Shown one piece after another: positions 1 to 8,647 of a DNA stretch of 64,000 nucleotides (its first letter is position 1; each line of letters starts with the position of its first letter). The notes under the pieces were generated by a model. The model was not told the DNA's origin and ran no database searches. It was given only the letters and a program-made list of their open reading frames with translations. A program made the translations under genes and the position numbers. Source of the DNA: Cyclobacterium roseum (GTDB lineage: Bacteria; Bacteroidota; Bacteroidia; Cytophagales; Cyclobacteriaceae); assembly GCF_010119225.1 (NCBI RefSeq), contig NZ_WNKF01000008.1:124001-188000 (forward strand), read 5' to 3'.

Positions 1-2
1 TC

Positions 3-386
3 ACGCATTTTGTCTCCGCAATGGGTACTACCGGAACCATCATGGGAGTCTCGAGGTATCTTAAGGAAAAAAATCCGGAAATTCAGATCGTGGGTACCCA
101 ACCCACAGATGGGTCCAGTATTCCCGGAATACGGAGATGGTCACCTGAATTTTTACCGAAAATTTTTGAACCGGACCGGGTAGATCAGGTGATCGATGTG
201 AGTCAGGATCAAGCTACTGAGATGACCAGGCGAATGGCCAGGGAAGAAGGCATCCTTGCCGGGATGAGCAGTGGGGGAGCACTACACGCTGCCATAAAGC
301 TGTCTCAAACACTAAAGGAAGGAGTGATTGTTTGCATTACCTGTGACCGGGGAGACCGGTATCTGAGCTCAGATTTATTTGGCTAA
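3..386 (+). CDS. cysM: Cysteine synthase B (CysM-type), C-terminal part only
   Basis: PLP-dependent O-acetylserine sulfhydrylase, last step of cysteine synthesis in the cytoplasm. The reading frame is open to the left window edge, so the N-terminal part with the PLP-binding lysine lies outside. Visible are the GTTGT phosphate-binding loop at the left end, the stretch IVGTQPTDGSSIPGIRRW that is typical of CysM rather than CysK, and the late SSGGALHAA motif. The frame ends with TAA in Asp-Leu-Phe-Gly, a normal end for the family, so the 3' end looks intact. No downstream partner is coupled to it; the next gene starts about 130 bases later. Confidence 0.9.
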   Translation, partial: THFVSAMGTTGTIMGVSRYLKEKNPEIQIVGTQPTDGSSIPGIRRWSPEFLPKIFEPDRVDQVIDVSQDQATEMTRRMAREEGILAGMSSGGALHAAIKLSQTLKEGVIVCITCDRGDRYLSSDLFG

Positions 387-516
387 AACCCGTCAATGAA
401 GGATTTATTTATAGGTTACCGCTAAATTCTGGTAATCGGAAGGGTAAGCAACTCGAAAACGGCCAGCCCTCAGAAATTCCTTGGCCAAATCTTTCGAATC
501 TACTATCTTTCTGACT

Positions 517-1731
517 ATGAAAAACTATGCCGAAATTAAGACTGCCTGCCAGTCAAATTCAGATTTCACTTCCGAAATACTGGATGATTTTTTACTGCAT
601 TATGCAGCAGATAAAGATAAACTGGGGAAAGAAGTAGATCAAAGGTTGAAAACCTACCGTCATGTCATTCAAGGTATGGACAAAGCCTGGGTTAATTTGA
701 TTAAGTCCCAGTATATCATGCACCGGGTATTCAAAAAAGGCGGCCTGATCCATAAATATCTAAAACATGCCGCCCTTGCCCGCCTACCTGAGCAGGGCCG
801 AAAGTGGCTCGAAGAACAAGCAGCCGAGCCTTGGAAATTCAGTTTTTCCAGAATAGTAGAAAGCCCGGATGCTGATTTTTATACCATGGAAGATCTTTTT
901 ACCGGAGAGCAGTATTTACTTTATTCAACCGGAGTTTCCCGCATTTTGCAACAAGGAGAGGTCGTGTCCTGGTTTAACCTGATCGGGTATAATGGGGACT
1001 GTTGGCAGGCTTTTGGTCCCATCTCCGCTTATAGGAGTTTTGCCATGGACGATATCTTTTTCTTTGCTACGGAATTAAATCCCCGCATTACTTCTGATGA
1101 GGAATTGATGGCCGATGTTTCTAAAAACCCGGTCCCCTACATGATGTTATATTGCCGTTCAAACTACCCCTTGACGGTACACGACGAAGAAGTGCTTGAA
1201 TTAATAATTACCGAGATCGACGACTTGGATTTGGCTTTGGATAAGCTGGATGAGGATTTTGAAATGGACCAAGTACAGTCTGTTTATCAATTGCGGTTGA
1301 AAAATTGGGAAAATAAGCCCCATTTTGCCGTGGCTTATTATGATAGCAAGGAGCAGTTTTTGCAAGTAACAGCCATGACTCAAAAGGGATATGCCAAATT
1401 GGTCGCTGCTTTTCAAAAACAGGGTATACAGGTATCCGACTTCGCAGATATCTACGTACGTCCATCCATGCTGACGGCAGCCAGAGAGATCCTGAAAAGG
1501 CCTATTGAACTCCTACCGTTGGAACTGCTCTTTGAAAAAGAGGTGGATCCGCAAACGGAGGAAGAATTGGATAAAATCAATCAATTTTTAGCTTTGGCAA
1601 TGCCCGATATGAATTCGGGTAAGGAACCGGATTTGGAAGCCCTTGCCGCCCAGGTTGGGCTGGATCTGGAAGCTAACCGGGAAACATTGCAAGGGATTTT
1701 CGACGAGGTCCGTAAAAAGCAAAAAAAATGA
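517..1731 (+). CDS. Conserved-looking protein of unknown function (404 aa)
   Basis: I do not recognise this family. The protein is soluble and acidic, with no signal peptide or membrane segment. The C-terminal 60 residues are rich in Glu and Leu and probably helical, ending in a Lys-rich tail. The frame could open at a TTG 36 bases upstream (481), but the ATG at 517 (MKNYAEIKTACQSN) is the more natural start. It stands alone, between the cysM 3' end and an exported isomerase-like gene, with gaps of 130 and 230 bases. Confidence 0.7.
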   Translation: MKNYAEIKTACQSNSDFTSEILDDFLLHYAADKDKLGKEVDQRLKTYRHVIQGMDKAWVNLIKSQYIMHRVFKKGGLIHKYLKHAALARLPEQGRKWLEEQAAEPWKFSFSRIVESPDADFYTMEDLFTGEQYLLYSTGVSRILQQGEVVSWFNLIGYNGDCWQAFGPISAYRSFAMDDIFFFATELNPRITSDEELMADVSKNPVPYMMLYCRSNYPLTVHDEEVLELIITEIDDLDLALDKLDEDFEMDQVQSVYQLRLKNWENKPHFAVAYYDSKEQFLQVTAMTQKGYAKLVAAFQKQGIQVSDFADIYVRPSMLTAAREILKRPIELLPLELLFEKEVDPQTEEELDKINQFLALAMPDMNSGKEPDLEALAAQVGLDLEANRETLQGIFDEVRKKQKK

Positions 1732-1963
1732 AAATCTTCACTAGAAGCTTCCATCGATAACTATGCCCATGCGCTTGTAAAAACCTATCAGCCTAAAATG
1801 TAAATGGCAGGGGGTGTATGGATCCGTTCTTAAAATGAGTATGGGCCTGATGAGGCAGCAGTGTTTTTTATTTGATCCTGGTTTTCTATTGCTCAGAATA
1901 ATCGAAAAAAAATTCCTTTTTTGATTACGCCAAACTATCTTACCAATTCAAAAACAAAGACCC

Positions 1964-2992
1964 ATGAATAACAGAAGATCTTTTTTAATCAAAACTGCTC
2001 TAGGAATCGTAGGAGTAGGTGTTTCACCAGCCTGGCTTCAGGGTGCGCCGGCGATCATCAGGAATTACAATAAGCCGAATTCAAAAATTAACGGGGTACA
2101 GGTTGGCTGTATTACCTATTCGTTCCGTTCGATGGCTGATCAAAGTGCAGAAGCTACGCTTAATTATGTTACCGAAAGTGGGATCAACGCCATTGAGCTC
2201 ATGGGTGGACCCGCCGAGAGCTTTGCGGGCATGCCGGAGTCCACGATTGACAGAAGGAAGTTTTACCAGCTTATGGGCAAGCAACGCAGGGGCGAAACGT
2301 TAAGCACGGATGAAAACAAGGAATTGGAGGAACTGCAAAAGGAATCGGAGGCTTATGGGAAACTGGTGTCCGATTGGCGGTCCAAGACTGATTTTAAGGC
2401 CTTCGAGCAATTTAGGAAAATGTATAAAGATGCCGGTGTCAGCATTTATGCGTTTAAGCCTGCTGCCTTCGGAAAAGGGAATTCCGACGCTGAAATCGCT
2501 TATGGAATGAAAGCTGCCAAAGCCCTGGGGGCTTCGCATGTGACGCTGGAACATCCCTCCGATGATGCGCATACCCAGAAGTTAGGAAAGATGGGAGAAA
2601 CACATCGGATGTCTGTAGGCTATCATGGGCACGAACAGCAAACCTTCGATTTTTGGGATACTGCGCTCGCCCAAAGCCCGGCGAACGGGTTGAATTTTGA
2701 TGCCGGCCACTACATTGCCGCCGGCCATACGGATATCATGGAATTGCTCAAAAAACAGCACAAGCGAATCCTGAGCATGCATACCAAAGACCGGCAGACC
2801 CCTGCCAATGGAAAGGGAAACCTGCCCTGGGGCCAAGGGGACACGCCGCTCAAGGAAATTTTACATCTGATCAGGGATGAGAAGTTTCGTTTTCCCGCAA
2901 CCATTGAATTGGAGTATCAGGTTCCGGAAGGTTCCGATGCGGTGAAAGAAGTGCAAAATTGCCTGGAACATTGTCGCAAATTATTGGTGTAA
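1964..2992 (+). CDS. Exported sugar phosphate isomerase/epimerase-like TIM-barrel protein
   Basis: Member of the xylose-isomerase-like/AP-endonuclease-2 TIM-barrel superfamily (342 aa). The N-terminus NNRRSFLIKTALG followed by a hydrophobic stretch and an Ala-rich end is a twin-arginine (Tat) signal, so a folded, metal-bound enzyme is probably exported. Barrel features seen: IELMGG near residue 77, LEHPSDDAHTQK in the middle, VGYHGHEQ and NFDAGHY supplying His/Asp/Glu ligands, HTKDRQ, and ELEY near the C-terminus. The substrate cannot be read from sequence; relatives act on sugars, inositols or hydroxypyruvate. It faces the ThuA-like gene on the opposite strand, another family linked to sugar use. 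Confidence 0.85.
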   Translation: MNNRRSFLIKTALGIVGVGVSPAWLQGAPAIIRNYNKPNSKINGVQVGCITYSFRSMADQSAEATLNYVTESGINAIELMGGPAESFAGMPESTIDRRKFYQLMGKQRRGETLSTDENKELEELQKESEAYGKLVSDWRSKTDFKAFEQFRKMYKDAGVSIYAFKPAAFGKGNSDAEIAYGMKAAKALGASHVTLEHPSDDAHTQKLGKMGETHRMSVGYHGHEQQTFDFWDTALAQSPANGLNFDAGHYIAAGHTDIMELLKKQHKRILSMHTKDRQTPANGKGNLPWGQGDTPLKEILHLIRDEKFRFPATIELEYQVPEGSDAVKEVQNCLEHCRKLLV

Positions 2993-3065
2993 GTTGCCCA
3001 GGGATAATGGCAGCCTACCCTTGGATCACTTTTTTTATTATAAGCGATCATTCTATTTCCGGTAT

Positions 3066-3776
3066 TCATTTGCCGGATGCCCAGTAAATGCTTTGTGCCA
3101 GTAGTTTTCGGTACATGGGATGAGAAAACACCTCTGGCCCGTGCCCCGGCTGAATATAGACGGAACGGGTGTGACGGGAGGGCTGTTGGGTCCAGGCTAA
3201 AATGGGCATGCTACCTGGATGCTTGGTGGAAAGCAGCGGATTGACCGTTTCTGAAATCCATACGTTACCATAGATTTCGTCATAAATGTCAAAATCCTTG
3301 ATCCCATTTAGAATGTCGTTCCTTCTGTTTACAATGCGGGCTTTAAAGCCAACTTCATGCTTATAATTGGATTGAATGGCCGGATCGCCTTCATTTTCTA
3401 TATAGCGCCCGCCCAGGATGTCTCGATAGAAGTCCCAATTCTGGTAAGATACAATCGCATGGTGAAGAAAAACGAGTCCAATACCCTTTTGGACCAATTT
3501 TTCAAAGCCTTCTTTTTCTTCCGGAGAAATGTCCTGGATCATGTCGTAAAATACCAGTACGTCGAATTCCCCATGGTGCTTCTCTAAAAAGTATTGGCGT
3601 GCTTCGGGATGAGCCATTTCGGTATAGCGAATCCCTGGCAGGGCATCCATCATTTCGAAAAAGGCAGGTCGATTAAAACCATGTCCACCCGTCAGTACCA
3701 GCACCGATAAATCCTGTGAGAGGGATAAATGCGTCAAAAGAAAGGTAAGGGCTAGTGTCGGAAGGGTGGCTTTCAT
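3066..3776 (-). CDS. ThuA domain protein, exported
   Basis: ThuA (trehalose-utilisation-like) domain in a glutamine-amidotransferase-like fold, 236 aa. Residues 1-20 form a signal peptide ending LSLSQ. Family features are VLTGGHGFNRPAFFEMM, the phrase DVLVFYDM, GLVFLHHA in place of a nucleophile elbow, the DIYDEIYG segment and VYIQPGHGPE near the end. The role in sugar metabolism is inferred from the family only. Its ATG overlaps the stop of the upstream WYL regulator gene by 4 bases (ATGA), so the two are translationally coupled. Confidence 0.85.
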   Translation of the reverse strand: MKATLPTLALTFLLTHLSLSQDLSVLVLTGGHGFNRPAFFEMMDALPGIRYTEMAHPEARQYFLEKHHGEFDVLVFYDMIQDISPEEKEGFEKLVQKGIGLVFLHHAIVSYQNWDFYRDILGGRYIENEGDPAIQSNYKHEVGFKARIVNRRNDILNGIKDFDIYDEIYGNVWISETVNPLLSTKHPGSMPILAWTQQPSRHTRSVYIQPGHGPEVFSHPMYRKLLAQSIYWASGK

Positions 3777-4744
3777 TTCGTAGGATTTAGTTTGGGTTCA
3801 GAAGTATTATTTTCCAGCATGCACTTAAGCAGGTTTCTCACCCTGGTCCGAAGTGTTTTCGGTTTGAGAATCACTACCAGATCGGCCATGCAGATGATCC
3901 AGCGGGCAAAACCTTCCAGACTTCCCGTCATAAAGGTTAGTTCTACCTTGTCGCCTTTTTCTTCCTGTAGGACAAATCCATAATTGTATTTTTGGGTTCG
4001 TAGGAATTTCAAATTACGGGAAGCGATTCGAATAACAACCTGAGTTAGGTCTTCTTTTTCCGCCATTTTTTCTAAAAAACGCTTCAGGGAAGGGTGGTGC
4101 ATCGTAAACGTTTGATCCGTTATCCGGATGGAATTGATTCGGTCGAGCCTGAATGTTCGGTAATCCTGCCTCCATTTGCAAAAGGCAATGAGGTACCATT
4201 GTTCGAAGGAGTTATACAAACCGATAGGTTCCACTTCCCGGGAACTGGTTTCCTCCTTTATAAAAGTGGTGTAGTCAAGTTGCAGGGCCTGTTGCGTAGA
4301 AAGTCCGTCTAAAATGGACTGCATGACCCCTTCTTTTCCGTCGGCATGTAAGTTGTTATTTCGAAACACGGCGATTTGTTCATCGAGGTTTTCCATCAAA
4401 GTCTTTTCATTTTCCTTTAAGACCGCCTTGATTTTGACAAGCGCCGATTGGAAATGATTGCCACTCTCTTTGTCTGTATGCTTGGCCAGAATTTTCTCTG
4501 CAACCAGCAGAGAAAGCGCTTCTTCCCTGGAAAAACTTACGGGGGGTAACCGGTATCCCTCCACCAGCGTATAACCCCGGCCCGCCTCACCCGAAATGGG
4601 GATTCCGGCTACCTCCAGCGATTTGATGTCTCGGTATACCGTTCGTAGACTAATGCAAAACCGATCGGCAATCTCCTGCGCCCGTACCTGCCGCTTACTT
4701 TGCAACTGAGTGAGAATAGCCGTAAGTCTGTCTAGTCGGTTCAT
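3773..4744 (-). CDS. WYL-domain transcriptional regulator (DeoR-type HTH)
   Basis: DNA-binding regulator of about 323 aa. The N-terminal winged helix covers residues 1-60 (MNRLDRLTAILTQLQSKRQ then ISLRTVYRDIKSLEVAGIPI), followed by the GEAGRGYTLVEGYRLPP linker typical of YafY-like proteins. The middle holds the WYL-type sensor (SFEQWYLIAFCKWRQDYRTFRLDRI), and a C-terminal WCX region follows. An upstream in-frame ATG at 4774 would add ten residues that do not fit the family, so 4744 is preferred. It is the first gene of a coupled pair with the ThuA protein and is divergent from the DinB-like gene. Confidence 0.85.
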   Translation of the reverse strand: MNRLDRLTAILTQLQSKRQVRAQEIADRFCISLRTVYRDIKSLEVAGIPISGEAGRGYTLVEGYRLPPVSFSREEALSLLVAEKILAKHTDKESGNHFQSALVKIKAVLKENEKTLMENLDEQIAVFRNNNLHADGKEGVMQSILDGLSTQQALQLDYTTFIKEETSSREVEPIGLYNSFEQWYLIAFCKWRQDYRTFRLDRINSIRITDQTFTMHHPSLKRFLEKMAEKEDLTQVVIRIASRNLKFLRTQKYNYGFVLQEEKGDKVELTFMTGSLEGFARWIICMADLVVILKPKTLRTRVRNLLKCMLENNTSEPKLNPTK

Positions 4745-4897
4745 TTGCTTTAGGGAAGTAGTAAAAATAGGCAAATTAAAGATAAAATTTTTTATTGATT
4801 TAGGCTAAATTCTCCACTAGCTACTGACATAGGGTTGTCACTGCCTGCTTTTACCTTTGAACCAAACAAGCATGAATAACCTCTAAAAAAAAGCACC

Positions 4898-5380
4898 ATG
4901 AACACCAAAACTGAAGCCATCGTTATCAATCCGGTCCAATTGAAGGAGCATTGGCAAGGTCACCGTAAACTAACCCGCAGGGTAATCGACGCTTTTCCTG
5001 AGAAGCAGTTATTTCATTTCACCCTTGGAGAAATGCGCCCCTTTGGCCCGATGGTCGAGGAATTAATCGCCATCGCCGGACCGGGAGTAAAAGGCCTGGC
5101 AACGGGAGAATGGAACAAACTGGATGAAAACCTCAATATGGGAGAGGATAAAGAGAAACTCCTGGAGGTTTGGGATCAGACTACGGAGGAAATTGAGCGT
5201 TGGTTTCCCCAAATTGATCCGGAGAAATTTCAAGAAAAAGTAATTGCTTTTGATCAGTATGAGGACAAAGCCTACTGCACCTTGTTTTATTTTATCGATA
5301 ATGAAATTCATCACCGGGGCCAAGGGTATGTGTACCTGCGTGCGCTGGGGATCGTTCCTCCTAATTTTTGGGAACGGTAA
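4898..5380 (+). CDS. DinB family protein
   Basis: Four-helix DinB/YfiT-like protein, 160 aa, cytoplasmic. Candidate metal-ligand histidines are in HWQGH near the N-terminus and in EIHHRGQGYVYLRALG near the C-terminus, the most conserved part of the family. Many relatives are metal-dependent thiol or glutathione transferases, but the substrate is unknown here. The gene is monocistronic: divergent from the WYL regulator upstream and convergent with lysS, with a shared terminator hairpin between. Confidence 0.8.
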   Translation: MNTKTEAIVINPVQLKEHWQGHRKLTRRVIDAFPEKQLFHFTLGEMRPFGPMVEELIAIAGPGVKGLATGEWNKLDENLNMGEDKEKLLEVWDQTTEEIERWFPQIDPEKFQEKVIAFDQYEDKAYCTLFYFIDNEIHHRGQGYVYLRALGIVPPNFWER

Positions 5381-5434
5381 TCCGGGGTTCAGTGAATCAC
5401 CAGGTCGGTTTTAGCAGTAGTGAACCTGGGCAAG

Positions 5435-5469
5435 AAAAAGCCCGAAGTTTTCAAAGCTTCGGGCTTTTT
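5435..5469. terminator. Bidirectional terminator between dinB-like gene and lysS
   Basis: A perfect 8-bp stem GCCCGAAG/CTTCGGGC (5440-5447 with 5457-5464) and a 9-nt loop are flanked by five A on the left and five T on the right, so it can stop transcription from both sides. Confidence 0.9.
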
Positions 5470-5470
5470 C

Positions 5471-7195
5471 TTATTCTGCATTGATCCAGTTTTCCACCTC
5501 TTCCTTGGTGGGGTTTGACGCGTTTAGTTTTAGTTTTTTCCGTTTTCCGCAAACATCGTTAAAAAACTTGTTTGGGTTTTGTGCCCTGAGCTGTTCCATG
5601 GTGTGAATATTCAATTCACGTATAACCGGAATAAGCTCCACAGGGATTCCTACCCTTATGAAGTCCTCATCGGTAGCGACCTTCACTTTCTTTTCAGGCT
5701 TCATTTGAGGAAAAAACAAAACCTCCTGTATGGTGCTTTTATTCGTCAGGAGCATGCAAAGCCGATCAATACCGATGCCAAGCCCCGAAGTTGGAGGCAT
5801 GCCGTATTCCAATGACCGGAGAAAATCTTCATCCATGGCCATGGCTTCGTCATCACCTCTTTCAGCCAGTTTGAGTTGTTCTTCGAATCGCTCCCGCTGA
5901 TCGATCGGGTCATTCAGCTCGGTATAGGCATTAGCGATTTCCTTTCCGTTGACAAAAAGCTCAAAACGCTCCACCAACCCTGGTTTATCCCGATGCTTTT
6001 TAGCCAATGGGGTCATTTCTATCGGATAGTCTGTGATGTAGGTGGGCTGTATCAGGTGGTCTTCCACTTTTTCACCAAAAATCTCATCGATGAGTTTTCC
6101 TTTTCCCATGCTGTCATCCACTTCAATTTCCAGGTCAGCGCAGACTTTTCGTAAACCGGTCTCGTCCATGCTACTGACATCTATGCCCGTGTATTCCTGG
6201 ATGGCTTCGAACATGGAAAGCCGTCTGTAGGGACCCGCAAATTCAATGACCTGATCTCCGACTTTTGCCTGTGTGGTACCCAATACATTTTTAGCAATCT
6301 GCCCGAGGAGTTCTTCCACCATTTCCATCATCCATACGTAATCCTTGTAGGCCACGTAGATTTCCATGGAAGTAAACTCCGGGTTGTGGGTCCGGTCCAT
6401 CCCCTCGTTCCGAAACATTTTCCCTATTTCGTATACCCCTTCGAAGCCCCCAACGATCAAACGCTTTAGGTAAAGCTCGTTGGCAATTCGTAAAAACAAG
6501 GGGATATCCAATGCATTATGATGGGTATCAAAGGGTTTTGCGGCTGCTCCGCCATGAACTTGCTGAAGAATAGGCGTTTCTACTTCCAGCCAGCCATGGT
6601 CATCAAAAAACCTGCGCATAGAAGAGATTACCCTGGACCGTGTGAAAAACGTAGCTTTTACCTCCGGATTGACGATCAGGTCTACATAGCGCTGCCGGTA
6701 CCGGAGTTCCGGATCGGTGAAGCCATCGTACACATTGCCTTCATCATCCCTTTTTACCACCGGTAGGGGTTTTACGGATTTGGACAATAAGGTAAATTCC
6801 TGAACGTGGAGGGAAATTTCCCCCGTTTGCGTGGTGAAAATAAATCCTTTGAGACCTATAAAATCTCCGATTCCCAACAGCTTTTTAAAAACGGTATTGT
6901 AAAGGGTTTTGTCCTCTTCGGGACAAATATCGTCTCTTCGCACATAAATCTGCAGCCTGCCGGAGCTATCCTGAATCTCTGCAAAACTTGCCGAGCCCAT
7001 AATGCGTCTGCTCATGAGCCTTCCGGCGATGCTGATATTCTTATAGTCGTTTTTACGGTTTTCGTAGTTTTTATGAATATCAGCCGAGCTGGCATTGATG
7101 GGGTAGGAAAGGGCGGGGTAGGGGTCGATGCCCAGTTGTAATAACGCCTCTCTGTCTTTTCTTCGTTCTATCTCCTGTTCGTTCAGTAATTGCAT
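5471..7195 (-). CDS. lysS: Lysyl-tRNA synthetase, class II
   Basis: Charges tRNA-Lys. The N-terminal OB-fold anticodon-binding domain runs over about residues 55-150 (GRLMSRRIMGSASFAEIQD). The class II core follows, with motif 2 FRNEGMDRTHNPEFTSME near residue 260 and motif 3 GLGIGIDRLCML near 470. A C-terminal extension of about 65 residues beyond the catalytic core is Lys-rich and helical; such extensions are usual in Bacteroidota LysRS. It lies 14 bases behind the proline dehydrogenase gene and probably shares its transcript. Confidence 0.97.
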   Translation of the reverse strand: MQLLNEQEIERRKDREALLQLGIDPYPALSYPINASSADIHKNYENRKNDYKNISIAGRLMSRRIMGSASFAEIQDSSGRLQIYVRRDDICPEEDKTLYNTVFKKLLGIGDFIGLKGFIFTTQTGEISLHVQEFTLLSKSVKPLPVVKRDDEGNVYDGFTDPELRYRQRYVDLIVNPEVKATFFTRSRVISSMRRFFDDHGWLEVETPILQQVHGGAAAKPFDTHHNALDIPLFLRIANELYLKRLIVGGFEGVYEIGKMFRNEGMDRTHNPEFTSMEIYVAYKDYVWMMEMVEELLGQIAKNVLGTTQAKVGDQVIEFAGPYRRLSMFEAIQEYTGIDVSSMDETGLRKVCADLEIEVDDSMGKGKLIDEIFGEKVEDHLIQPTYITDYPIEMTPLAKKHRDKPGLVERFELFVNGKEIANAYTELNDPIDQRERFEEQLKLAERGDDEAMAMDEDFLRSLEYGMPPTSGLGIGIDRLCMLLTNKSTIQEVLFFPQMKPEKKVKVATDEDFIRVGIPVELIPVIRELNIHTMEQLRAQNPNKFFNDVCGKRKKLKLNASNPTKEEVENWINAE

Positions 7196-7209
7196 GTGTG
7201 TAAAGATGG

Positions 7210-8412
7210 TTATGCTATCGTTGGAAGTTTGGGCAGGCTTTTTCGCCTCCGCAATTCTTGATTTATTCGTTCTAGTTCCTTGCTGGCTTGTCCGGAGATT
7301 CCTGAATTTTCATCCACTCTTCGAGACAGGTAGGGAAGTACCTCTTTTATAGGGCCGTAAGGCAGGTATTTAACCACATTAAAGCCCGCTTTAGCCAGGT
7401 TAAAGGAAATGGGATCGCTCATGCCATACAGTTGTGAGAAGTAGATTCGTTCATCGGATCGGGAAAGCCCGTGTAGGTCGACCAATTCCGCCAGCAAAGT
7501 ATTGCTCCATTCATTATGCGAACCGCTGACCAATGAGACTCGTTGTTTATTGTCGATGCAAAACTTAAGCGCCTCATTGTACGCGTCGTCCGTGGCCTCT
7601 TTGGTGGGGTGGATGGGATCCTCTTCCCCTCTTTGTTCGGCATTCGCCCTTTCTTTTTCCATATAGGCACCCCTTACCAGTTTGGCTCCCAGGAAATACC
7701 CCTGGGCCACCGCGTCATGTCGCGCATCTTTGAGCCTGCGCAACATGTCCTTACGGTACATCTGGAAGGTATTGAATACGATGGACCCTTCCTTGTTGTG
7801 CGTTCTCATGGCCTCCTGTACCCACTGGTCGATTATTTCCTGAAACCAGCTTTCTTCTCCGTCTACCAATAGCCTTACCTTTTGTTGAGCAGCTTGATCG
7901 CATAGGCGCATGAACCTTTCCCTGGCACTAAGGAAGGATTGCTTCTCAGATTCCGATAGTTGCTTTTGCTCCTGTACCTTTTGCAGCAGTTCTGTATCGG
8001 CGATTCCCGAAACCTTGAAAACGGCAAAGGCAAGGTGGGGGTTTTTTCCGGCTTCCGATATGGTTCGTTCGATTTCTTCAGCGGCTGCCATTAGTTTTGC
8101 TTCCTCCTTTTTTCCTTCTACCGAGTAGTCCAGTACGGACTTCACTCCAAACTTATCCAGCGATGCCATGACCGGTCGGCAGGAAGCAATGGTCTCTCCC
8201 CCGCAAAACTGATAAAAGACGATTTTTTTGATAAACCCTTTCACCGGCAAGCCCAGCGTAAAGGCCAGGTTGCTCAACCAAAGACCCGTTTTTATCCATA
8301 CAGGATAATGCATCAATCGAAACAAGTTTTGCGTTTTTTTCAGTTCTTTGTCCGAAAGGTGGGCAAAGGCGGTCTCCAGGTTATCTAAAGAAAAGGCAGG
8401 TTTTTTATCCAT
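7210..8412 (-). CDS. Proline dehydrogenase (monofunctional PRODH)
   Basis: FAD enzyme oxidising proline to pyrroline-5-carboxylate, 400 aa. Only the TIM-barrel PRODH domain is present, with no P5C dehydrogenase fusion. Typical pieces are LVRGAYMEKERANAEQRG, FCIDNKQRVSLVSGSHNE, FSQLYGMSDPISFNLAKAGF and the C-terminal KYLPYGPIKEVLPYLSRRVDEN. The start at 8412 (MDKKPAFSLDNLE) is chosen over an upstream ATG at 8433 because a promoter-like TATCTTTG lies at 8422-8429. It is the first gene of a two-gene unit with lysS. Confidence 0.93.
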   Translation of the reverse strand: MDKKPAFSLDNLETAFAHLSDKELKKTQNLFRLMHYPVWIKTGLWLSNLAFTLGLPVKGFIKKIVFYQFCGGETIASCRPVMASLDKFGVKSVLDYSVEGKKEEAKLMAAAEEIERTISEAGKNPHLAFAVFKVSGIADTELLQKVQEQKQLSESEKQSFLSARERFMRLCDQAAQQKVRLLVDGEESWFQEIIDQWVQEAMRTHNKEGSIVFNTFQMYRKDMLRRLKDARHDAVAQGYFLGAKLVRGAYMEKERANAEQRGEEDPIHPTKEATDDAYNEALKFCIDNKQRVSLVSGSHNEWSNTLLAELVDLHGLSRSDERIYFSQLYGMSDPISFNLAKAGFNVVKYLPYGPIKEVLPYLSRRVDENSGISGQASKELERINQELRRRKSLPKLPTIA

Positions 8413-8421
8413 AATAAGCGG

Positions 8422-8429
8422 CAAAGATA
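8422..8429 (-). promoter_or_regulatory. Candidate -7 element for proline dehydrogenase
   Basis: TATCTTTG on the minus strand matches the Bacteroidota -7 consensus TAnnTTTG. Its last base is only nine bases before the ATG, which implies a very short 5' leader. A convincing -33 TTTG at 19-21 bases is not seen. Confidence 0.5.
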
Positions 8430-8647
8430 CCAAAAAAACAGCTAGGAACAGGAATTTGTGTTTTCAAATTCATCGAATCCTTTAAGCCTTCCGCTTTATT
8501 TTCATAGATAATTGACCTAATTTGTAACGATCCTTTAGCCCGGACAAAGACATCGTACATTTAGGCAGAGGTGGACCGAAGAAAGAGAGTACTTGTGGGA
8601 AAAGGAATCCTACTACTAAAAGTGTTTATAAAGCGATCTGAATCAAG